Positions 1 to 5,153 of a DNA stretch of 5,960 nucleotides are shown here, in pieces. The stretch is taken from assembly GCA_903889845.1 (NCBI GenBank), contig CAISZB010000210.1, forward strand, positions 1 through 5,960, read 5' to 3'. Position 1 is the first letter of the stretch. Each line of letters opens with the position of its first letter. The stretch comes from an uncultured Verrucomicrobium sp. GTDB lineage: Bacteria; Verrucomicrobiota; Verrucomicrobiia; Methylacidiphilales; GAS474. The notes under the pieces were generated by a model that saw only the letters and a list, made by a program, of their open reading frames with translations, did no database searches and was not told the DNA's origin. The translations under genes and the position numbers were made by a program.

Positions 1-807
1 GCCCTCGGCGCGAAGTTCACGGGGTACGTCGCCCCCTACGTCTTCGACAAGCCGCCCCGGCTGAAGGTCTCCGGCACCGTCGATCTCAACGAGTGGAAGC
101 CGAAGCTCGACACCGACCTGACGATCACCGTCGATTCCGACGCGACGCTGAGCTACAAGATCTACACCATCCCGTTCCCGGTCGAGAAGACGAAGGCGAC
201 CCTGCGGATCGTCGATCGCACCCTCGACCTGAAGCTCGACTCGGCCCGGATCTTCGATGGAGCGTTGACGGGGGCGATTCGCGTCCTCCTCAACGAGAAG
301 CAGCAGGGCCTCTCGACCAACCTCCACATCGCCGACGGCGATTTCCACAAGGCGATGTACACGCTCTACAAGAGCGACAAGGAGACGGGCCGCCTCAACC
401 TCCAGCTGAACCTCGACGGCCTGCTAGGGAAGATCGATTCCTTCAAGGGGAGCGGTGCCGTCACCGTCGACGATGGCTACATCATGTCGATCCCCTTCCT
501 GGGCGGCCTCTCGAACCTCGTCGGGGCGATCATCCCCGGCTTCGGCGCGAGCAAGGCCGATCAGGGCAAGTGCAGCTTCACGATTACCAACGGCGTCCTC
601 CACACCGAGGACCTTTCCATCGCCAGTGCCTTCTTCAACATCCTCGGCTCGGGTGACATCGACTTCGCGAAGAACAACGTTGCCATGGACATGCGCGTCA
701 ACCTGCGCGGTATCATGAGCTTCCTGGGCTATCCCTTGAGCAAGCTCTTCGAGTATCACGGCACCGGCACCCTCGAATCGCTCGACTGGAAGGCGAAAAA
801 TTTATGA
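1..807 (+). CDS. AsmA/TamB-like envelope protein, C-terminal part (5' end outside window)
   Basis: The frame is open from base 1 to a TGA at 805-807, giving 268 residues of a longer protein whose start lies upstream. The visible part has short alternating hydrophobic/polar beta-strand runs, as in the long repetitive beta-sheet proteins of the AsmA/TamB group. The most telling stretch is residues 150-222. It reads GSGAVTVDDG, then IPFLGGLSNL, then a Gly-rich IIPGFG, then FTITNGVLHTEDL and finally LGSGDIDF. This pattern of a G-G-x-hydrophobic strand, 'DDG', 'IP.LGGLS', 'NGVL.T' and 'G.G.ID' matches the AsmA-like C-terminal region. Such proteins are usually anchored in the inner membrane with a periplasmic body and are linked to lipid transport or outer-membrane assembly. 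The anchor would be at the missing N-terminus. G+C is high, like the flanking genes except the next one. The family call rests on pattern memory. The exact subfamily and function are unknown. Confidence 0.7.
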   Translation, partial: ALGAKFTGYVAPYVFDKPPRLKVSGTVDLNEWKPKLDTDLTITVDSDATLSYKIYTIPFPVEKTKATLRIVDRTLDLKLDSARIFDGALTGAIRVLLNEKQQGLSTNLHIADGDFHKAMYTLYKSDKETGRLNLQLNLDGLLGKIDSFKGSGAVTVDDGYIMSIPFLGGLSNLVGAIIPGFGASKADQGKCSFTITNGVLHTEDLSIASAFFNILGSGDIDFAKNNVAMDMRVNLRGIMSFLGYPLSKLFEYHGTGTLESLDWKAKNL

Positions 808-873
808 CAGATACCCTTTAAGAGATGAGCTTGAACCCCCATCCGACACTGCTAGCGTACCATTCGATCGGCC

Positions 874-904
874 TGCTGCTCGATTGGGGGCCAATCAGCG
901 AGCA
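874..904 (+). promoter_or_regulatory. Strong hairpin in the leader of the methyltransferase gene
   Basis: The inner stem GATTGG (882-887) pairs perfectly with CCAATC (891-896) around a GGG loop. The stem continues outward, TGCTGCT (874-880) with AGC (897-899) and AGCA (901-904), with one unpaired base on each side (C881, G900). That gives about 13 base pairs in all. It lies 67 bases after the stop of the AsmA-like gene and 28 bases before the methyltransferase ATG. No T-run follows on either strand, so it is not a standard intrinsic terminator. It could be an attenuator or RNA stability element, or a boundary left by insertion of the downstream gene. The function is inferred. Confidence 0.45.
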
Positions 905-921
905 ATCCAGGCAAACAAAAG

Positions 922-927
922 AAGGGG
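922..927 (+). promoter_or_regulatory. Ribosome binding site that sets the methyltransferase start
   Basis: AAGGGG lies five bases before the ATG at 933, which is normal Shine-Dalgarno spacing. The in-frame ATG at 825 would add 36 residues, has no comparable site, and would put the hairpin at 874-904 inside the coding region. This favours ATG 933. Confidence 0.7.
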
Positions 928-932
928 ATGAT

Positions 933-1820
933 ATGAAGGGATTAAAAAAGAAATTGTGGATGAAGCTGCCTCGTCCGGCCAAAAATGTGCTCAAGACAGC
1001 GAGGGCCGTGGTGAAGGATATCAATTCGAGAAAGCTCCGGGCTGAGTTGTTCGGGGGGGATGAGTGCTTTGTTCCCAAGCTCGTCCAGATGAGGGACGGC
1101 CCGCAAGATTACCATGTCTTCAAGGCCAGTGGCTTGAGCCACTTCGAGACGCTTAAGAAAAGCGGCCTGAGTCCTGATTCCACAGTGCTCGACGTCGGGT
1201 GCGGGATCGGGCGCAAGACTTTGCCGTTGCTTCATTATCTTTCCCAGGAGGCCCGCTACGACGGCATCGACACTGATGCGGAGAGCGTTCTTTGGCTGAA
1301 GCGGCGGATAGAACCCCGCTTTCCGAACTTCCATTTTTCCGATGTCTCCGTCCACAACGGCAAGTACAACGCGGGGGCGACGGTTTCGGCGGCCAATTAC
1401 CGTTTTCCCTTCGATGACGGGATCTACGATTTCGTGATCGCCGACGCGATTTTCACAAATATGCTGGGCGATGAGACGCGCAATTATATCCATGAGATGG
1501 CCCGGGTCCTGAAGCCGGGTGGAAGGCTTCTTTCGTCCTATTTCCTGACCGATTCTCAGACGAGCACTTTGATCCGGGAAGGGAGGAGTGCCGTCCCATT
1601 GCTCCATCCTCTCGGGGTGTGCCTGGTGGCGGAGAAAGATCATCCGAACGAGGCCGTCGGTATCGATGCCGATTTTGTATTCCGATGCCATTCCGAAGTC
1701 GGTCTGAATATTGTTGAGCGGGGATTCGGGACATGGAGCGGGCGGGCGGATCAAGGTAACTATCTTGATGTGATCGTGGCGTCCAAGCCGATGGGCGTGA
1801 AAGAGGGAAATCTCGAATAG
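933..1820 (+). CDS. Class I SAM-dependent methyltransferase
   Basis: This 295-residue protein transfers a methyl group from S-adenosylmethionine to an unknown acceptor. From ATG 933, motif I is VLDVGCGIGR at residues 85-94, the Gly-rich SAM loop. The acidic ribose-binding motif is YDGIDTD at 109-115. Motif IV is FVIADAIFTNM at 167-177 and the post-motif loop is VLKPGG at 192-197. All parts of a Rossmann-fold methyltransferase of the Methyltransf_11/25 type are present. The segments PNFHFSDV (131-138) and 'Y.FP..DG.YDFV...IFTNML' recall a methyltransferase subfamily often seen near glycan or surface-polysaccharide genes, but no such genes are visible here. The N-terminal 40 residues are Lys/Arg-rich (MKGLKKKLWMKLPRPAK) with no signal peptide. 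Base composition is odd: bases 941-1000 hold 26 G/C of 60, against 42 of 60 at 2101-2160 in the next gene, which suggests horizontal acquisition. The stop TAG touches the start of nfo, so the two genes are probably co-translated. The fold is secure and the substrate is not. Confidence 0.88.
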   Translation: MKGLKKKLWMKLPRPAKNVLKTARAVVKDINSRKLRAELFGGDECFVPKLVQMRDGPQDYHVFKASGLSHFETLKKSGLSPDSTVLDVGCGIGRKTLPLLHYLSQEARYDGIDTDAESVLWLKRRIEPRFPNFHFSDVSVHNGKYNAGATVSAANYRFPFDDGIYDFVIADAIFTNMLGDETRNYIHEMARVLKPGGRLLSSYFLTDSQTSTLIREGRSAVPLLHPLGVCLVAEKDHPNEAVGIDADFVFRCHSEVGLNIVERGFGTWSGRADQGNYLDVIVASKPMGVKEGNLE

Positions 1821-1822
1821 TG

Positions 1823-2707
1823 ATGATTGCTCTCAAATCCACAAAGGAACACCGTCTTCATCGTCTTTACGGCGCCCACACCTCGATCGCGGGCGGCTTC
1901 GTCCGCGCGGTCGAGCGGGCTGTCGCCTGCCGCTTCACGGCGGCGCAGATTTTTGTCAAAAACAACAAGCAATGGATGGCTCCGGCCCCCGTCGCCGTCG
2001 AGGAGGCAAAGGCATTCCGCGATGCGCAGGCGAAGGAGGATCTTTTTGTCTGCGGCCACAGCGGCTACCTCATCAACCTCGGCTCCGGCGATCCGGAGAT
2101 GATCGCGAAGTCGATCGCCTCCCTGACGGCGGAACTGGAGCGGGCGGAGCTCCTGGGCCTCCCCTTCGTTGTTCACCACCCGGGCAGCCCCGGCAAGGAC
2201 GGGGAGGAGGTGGGCCTGGAACGGATCACTGCCCGGATGAAGGAAATCCTCAAGGCGACCAAGAAGGCGAAGGTCCGCGTCGCCCTCGAATGCACCGCGG
2301 GGCAGGGCGGCCAGCTGGGCTGGCGGCTGGAGCACCTGCGGGAGCTGATGTCCCGGATCGCCGTTCCGGAGCGGCTCGGTGTCTGCCTCGACACGGCCCA
2401 CCTCTTTGCCGCCGGATACGATCTGCGGACGCGCGCCGACTACGACAAGACGATGAAGGAGATCGAGTCGGTGATCGGCGCGGAGCGGGTCCTCTGTTTC
2501 CACCTGAACGACTCGAAGGTCCCCTTCGCCTCCCGCAAGGATCGCCACGAAAACCTCGGTGAGGGCGAGATCGGCCTCGACGCCTTCAAGTGGCTCGTCA
2601 CCGACCCCCGCTGGAAGAAGGTCCCGATGATCCTGGAGACCCCGAAGGGGGAGGAGATGGCGGAGGACGTGGAGAACTGGGCGAAGCTGCTGCCGTTTAT
2701 GAAGTAA
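1823..2707 (+). CDS. nfo: Deoxyribonuclease IV (endonuclease IV, AP endonuclease family 2)
   Basis: This enzyme cuts DNA 5' to abasic sites in base excision repair, using three metal ions (usually zinc) in a TIM barrel. It has 294 residues from ATG 1823 (E. coli: 285). Family signatures appear in order: GAHTSIAGG (17-25), HSGYLINLG (79-87), LECTAGQGG (155-163), GVCLDTAH (186-193), FHLNDSK (226-232), KDRHENLGEG (239-248) and ILETPKG (270-276). All nine metal ligands of E. coli Nfo are matched: H79, H119, E156, D190, H193, H227, D240, H242 and E272. They are offset by a constant 10 and then 11 residues from E. coli H69, H109, E145, D179, H182, H216, D229, H231 and E261, so the enzyme should be active. 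The only in-frame starts before the conserved GAHTS motif are GTG 1820, which overlaps the upstream TAG, and ATG 1823. Neither has a well-spaced Shine-Dalgarno sequence, so translation is probably coupled to the methyltransferase. The N-terminus is about 10 residues longer than in E. coli, and that extra part is AT-richer than the rest. Confidence 0.97.
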   Translation: MIALKSTKEHRLHRLYGAHTSIAGGFVRAVERAVACRFTAAQIFVKNNKQWMAPAPVAVEEAKAFRDAQAKEDLFVCGHSGYLINLGSGDPEMIAKSIASLTAELERAELLGLPFVVHHPGSPGKDGEEVGLERITARMKEILKATKKAKVRVALECTAGQGGQLGWRLEHLRELMSRIAVPERLGVCLDTAHLFAAGYDLRTRADYDKTMKEIESVIGAERVLCFHLNDSKVPFASRKDRHENLGEGEIGLDAFKWLVTDPRWKKVPMILETPKGEEMAEDVENWAKLLPFMK

Positions 2708-2745
2708 GGAGTTGTGCCACTCAGGCATGCGGCGCGGCTTTTGAA

Positions 2746-2766
2746 TGGAGGGCGTGCCGCCCTCCA
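2746..2766. repeat. Perfect 9-bp palindromic hairpin in the convergent gap
   Basis: TGGAGGGCG (2746-2754) and CGCCCTCCA (2758-2766) are exact reverse complements around the three-base loop TGC. The hairpin begins 39 bases after the nfo stop. G+C in the stem is very high, but neither strand has a T-run after it, so it is an incomplete intrinsic terminator at best. It may still block 3' exonucleases for nfo mRNA, or be one copy of a dispersed palindromic element. Copy number cannot be judged from one window. The hairpin itself is certain and its role is not. Confidence 0.5.
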
Positions 2767-2891
2767 AGGTTGGCTCCCGCCCCTGCCAGTTTGTTTTCCC
2801 TTCGAGTGCTTTGCTCTATCGCGCAGGCAGTCCCGGTCTGGATGGAATAGAACTGGCCTACGGGCGAGATCGAATGGATGTCGTCTGCTTC

Positions 2892-2919
2892 GGTTAGAGG
2901 GTGTCCGTTGCTTCTAACC
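2892..2919 (-). terminator. Possible terminator-like stem after the aminotransferase gene
   Basis: GGTTAGAGG (2892-2900) pairs with CTTCTAACC (2911-2919): nine pairs including one G.T wobble, with a ten-base loop. It lies 12 bases beyond the stop codon of the minus-strand aminotransferase gene, where the operon should end. No T-run follows on the minus strand (the bases there read GAAGCAGACGA), so factor-independent termination would be weak. The rest of the 2708-2931 gap shows no coding region that I can support. Confidence 0.35.
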
Positions 2920-2931
2920 CGCTTGGGAGGA

Positions 2932-4095
2932 TTAACGGCTTCTCTTGGAGAGGCGTGAGAGAAGTTTTTCCCCGCCGATGCGGAGGGTTTCTTCCTGTTT
3001 CGCGAAGTGGAAGCGGACGTAGCGGTCGACTTTTTCCCGGAAGAAACTTGATCCCGGCACGCCCGCCACGCCGCCGTCTTCGGCCAGCCAGAGGGCGGCG
3101 GCGGTGTCGTCGGGGAAGCCGAGGGAGTCGATGTCGAGGAGGACGTAGTAGGCCCCCTCGGGCTCGGTGAAGGGGAGGCCTGTCTGCCGGAGGTAGCCGA
3201 GGAAGAGATCTCGCTTGGCCGTGTAGGCGGCCTGGAGGTCGGCGTAGTAGGCGTCGCCGAAGTGCAGTGCGGTCACGGCGGCCTCCTGAAGGGGGGCGGC
3301 GGCGCCAACGGTGAGGAAGTCGTGGCCTTTCTTGGCTGAGTCGATGACGGTTTTGTGGGCCTGGACGTAGCCGAGGCGCCAGCCGGTGATGGCGTAGGTC
3401 TTCGAGAGGGAGCCGCAGGTCAGCGTCCGCTCGAACATGCCGGGGAGGGTGGCGAAGGGGATGTGGATGTGCGGGGCGTAGACGATGTGCTCGTAGACCT
3501 CGTCCGCGAGGACGAAGACGTCGTGTTTCTCCGCGAGGGCGGCGATCTGGAGGAGTTCCTCCCGCGTGAAGACTTTCCCGGAAGGGTTCGAGGGGTTGCA
3601 GAGGACGAGGGCCTTCGGCTTTTGCTCGAAGGCCCGTGCGAGTTCGGCGGGGTCGAAGGCGAAGCCGGGGGGATGGAGGGGGACGTAGATCGGCTCCGCC
3701 CCGGAGAGGATCGCGTCGGCGGCGTAGTTCTCGTAGAAGGGGGAGAAGACGATGACTTTGTCGCCCGGATTGCAGGCCGTCATCATGGCGACCATCATGG
3801 CCTCGGTGCTGCCGCAGGTGGCCACCAAATGATGCTCCGGGTCGATGGGAAGCCGGGTGAAACGGGTGATTTTTCGAGCCAGGGCTTCGCGGAAGTTCTT
3901 CGCCCCCCAGGTGATCGAGTATTGATGGTGCGGCCCGCGGATGGCGCGGGCGAGGGCCTCGACGAGTTCGGCGGGCGGATCGAAGTCGGGAAAGCCCTGG
4001 GCGAGGTTCGTCGCGCCGTGATGCTGGGCGACGCGGGTCATTTTCCGAATCACCGATTCGGTGAAGCCTTCGAGACGGCGGGCGGGAAGGGGCAT
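2932..4095 (-). CDS. PLP-dependent aminotransferase, class I/II (methionine/kynurenine/glutamine transaminase-like)
   Basis: This cytoplasmic fold-type I transaminase moves an amino group from an amino acid to a 2-oxo acid. From ATG 4095 it has 387 residues, normal for the family. NLAQGFPDFDPP (30-41) is the substrate-lid motif typical of the YbdL/kynurenine aminotransferase group. It is followed by QYSITWGAKNFREALA (58-73) and CGSTEAM (94-100), the PLP phosphate loop. Other key residues are Y121 in SPFYENY, N170 in NPSNPSG, D198 in LADEVY (pairs with the pyridine nitrogen), the Schiff-base lysine K232 in SLSKTYAITGWRLGY, and R361 in VRFHF, the expected carboxylate-binding arginine. An in-frame TTG at 4128 would add 11 residues and leave one base after the upstream stop. 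I prefer ATG because relatives begin close to the RRLEGFTESVI segment, though no good Shine-Dalgarno sequence is visible for either. It is the last gene of an apparent sulfur-assimilation operon, which favours a sulfur amino acid substrate such as methionine. Members of this group also act on glutamine, kynurenine and aromatic acids and can have cysteine-conjugate beta-lyase activity. The substrate is unresolved. Confidence 0.93.
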   Translation of the reverse strand: MPLPARRLEGFTESVIRKMTRVAQHHGATNLAQGFPDFDPPAELVEALARAIRGPHHQYSITWGAKNFREALARKITRFTRLPIDPEHHLVATCGSTEAMMVAMMTACNPGDKVIVFSPFYENYAADAILSGAEPIYVPLHPPGFAFDPAELARAFEQKPKALVLCNPSNPSGKVFTREELLQIAALAEKHDVFVLADEVYEHIVYAPHIHIPFATLPGMFERTLTCGSLSKTYAITGWRLGYVQAHKTVIDSAKKGHDFLTVGAAAPLQEAAVTALHFGDAYYADLQAAYTAKRDLFLGYLRQTGLPFTEPEGAYYVLLDIDSLGFPDDTAAALWLAEDGGVAGVPGSSFFREKVDRYVRFHFAKQEETLRIGGEKLLSRLSKRSR

Positions 4096-4129
4096 GGGGA
4101 AGGCGACTGTACCGGGGCGATCCCGCAAA

Positions 4130-5143
4130 TTAAAGCAGGGACTCGAAGGGGAGGGTGGGATCGAGGTCGTGGGCGGTGAGCCATTCCGGGTTGAAGAGCT
4201 TCGACTGGTATTTGTGGCCGGAGTCGCAGAGGACGGTGACGAGGGTGTGGCCGGGGCCGAGCTTCTGCGCGTGGCGCAGGGCTCCGGCGAGGTTGATCCC
4301 GGAGGAGAGGCCGACGAAGAGGCCTTCTTCCCGCAGGAGCTGGTTCACGATGGTGAGGGCGTCCTGGTCGGGAATGCGGTAGGCGGTATCGACGACGATG
4401 CCTTCGAGGTTCTTGGTGACGCGGCCCTGGCCGATTCCCTCGGCGACGGAGTCCCCGTCGTTCGTCTCCGTGTTCCCTTGGGTGAACCACGACCACATGG
4501 CCGCGCCGTAGGGATCGGCGCAGACGATGTCGATCCGGGGGTTCCGTTCCTTGAGGGCGAGGGCGATGCCTCCCAGGGTGCCGCCGCTGCCGACGGAGGC
4601 GACGAAGGCGTCGATTGCGCCCCCGGTCTGGCACCAGACTTCGGGGCCGGTGCTCCGGTAGTGGGCGAGGCGGTTGGCGGTGTTGTCGAACTGGTTCGCC
4701 CAGAACCAGCCTTTCTCCGCGTTTTCCTCGGCCAGGCGGCGGGCGATGTGGTTGTAGTTGTCCGGGTCGCGGTAGGGTTTTTCCGGCACGGCGCGGACCT
4801 CGGCGCCGAGGGTGCGCAGGAGGGTGATTTTTTCCGGGGCCTGGGTCTCCGGGATGACGATGACGCTGCGGTAGCCCTTGGCGTGGCCCAGGAGGGTGAA
4901 GCCGATGCCGGTGTTCCCTGCCGTCCCTTCGACGATCGTGCCGCCCGGCTTGAGCAGGCCTTCCCGTTCGGCCTCCTCGATGATGCCGAGGGCGGCGCGG
5001 TCCTTCACGGAGCCGCCGGGGTTCATGAATTCGGCCTTGCCCAGGATCTCGCAGCCCGTCGCCTCGGAAAGGCGGCGGAGGCGGAGGAGGGGGGTGTTGC
5101 CAACGTGCCGTTCGATACCGGAATAGAGCGACGGGGAGGGCAT
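4130..5143 (-). CDS. Cysteine synthase (O-acetylserine sulfhydrylase), PLP fold type II
   Basis: The likely reaction is O-acetyl-L-serine plus sulfide to L-cysteine plus acetate, in the cytoplasm. The 337-residue protein starts at ATG 5143. It shows VGNTPLLRL (14-22), the Schiff-base lysine K47 in NPGGSVKDR (41-49), the substrate loop EGTAGNTGIG (72-81), the PLP phosphate-binding loop GSGGTLGG (185-192), EGIGQGR (235-241) and CDSGHKYQSKLFN (306-318), where S308 should contact the pyridine nitrogen. The substrate loop has Ala where CysK usually has Ser (GTSGNTG). Together with WANQFDN (148-154), STGPEVW (164-170) and the YQSKLFNPEWL end, this recalls the branch holding mycobacterial Cds1 and fungal mitochondrial Mcy1. 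Some members of that branch degrade cysteine to sulfide. I therefore give no gene symbol. There is no C-terminal CBS domain. The ATG comes 10 bases after the stop of the sulfite reductase gene, consistent with one operon supplying sulfide directly, which favours synthesis over breakdown. Confidence 0.93.
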   Translation of the reverse strand: MPSPSLYSGIERHVGNTPLLRLRRLSEATGCEILGKAEFMNPGGSVKDRAALGIIEEAEREGLLKPGGTIVEGTAGNTGIGFTLLGHAKGYRSVIVIPETQAPEKITLLRTLGAEVRAVPEKPYRDPDNYNHIARRLAEENAEKGWFWANQFDNTANRLAHYRSTGPEVWCQTGGAIDAFVASVGSGGTLGGIALALKERNPRIDIVCADPYGAAMWSWFTQGNTETNDGDSVAEGIGQGRVTKNLEGIVVDTAYRIPDQDALTIVNQLLREEGLFVGLSSGINLAGALRHAQKLGPGHTLVTVLCDSGHKYQSKLFNPEWLTAHDLDPTLPFESLL

Positions 5144-5153
5144 TTGGAAGGCT

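Noticed and set aside
265..807. Separate gene starting at TTG 265
   Set aside because: The same frame is open and beta-strand-rich back to base 1, so this is an internal codon of the AsmA-like gene.
831..858. Possible sigma-70 promoter, TTGAAC with TAGCGT 16 bases later
   Set aside because: Only about 4 of 6 and 3 of 6 bases match the consensus, which is too weak to report as a promoter.
825..932. Longer methyltransferase start at ATG 825
   Set aside because: The extra 36 residues look like random translation of a leader, contain the hairpin, and lack a Shine-Dalgarno site. ATG 933 has AAGGGG at the right spacing.
942..1754. Minus-strand 270-codon open frame opposite the methyltransferase gene
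   Set aside because: It overlaps a gene with all SAM-binding motifs intact, and its own translation shows no domain I recognise.
1760..2767. Minus-strand 335-codon open frame opposite nfo
   Set aside because: It covers nfo, whose metal ligands are all conserved. The antisense product is low-complexity (Leu/Arg/Gly/Asp-rich) and shows no family features.
2714..2917. Small 67-codon plus-strand frame in the convergent gap
   Set aside because: It spans the palindrome, has no ribosome binding site, and its Arg/Leu/Ser-rich product resembles no known small protein.
3355..4179. Plus-strand 274-codon open frame opposite the aminotransferase gene
   Set aside because: It is a shadow of the aminotransferase frame. 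The product is Gly/Glu/Asp-rich and has no supporting ribosome site or motifs.
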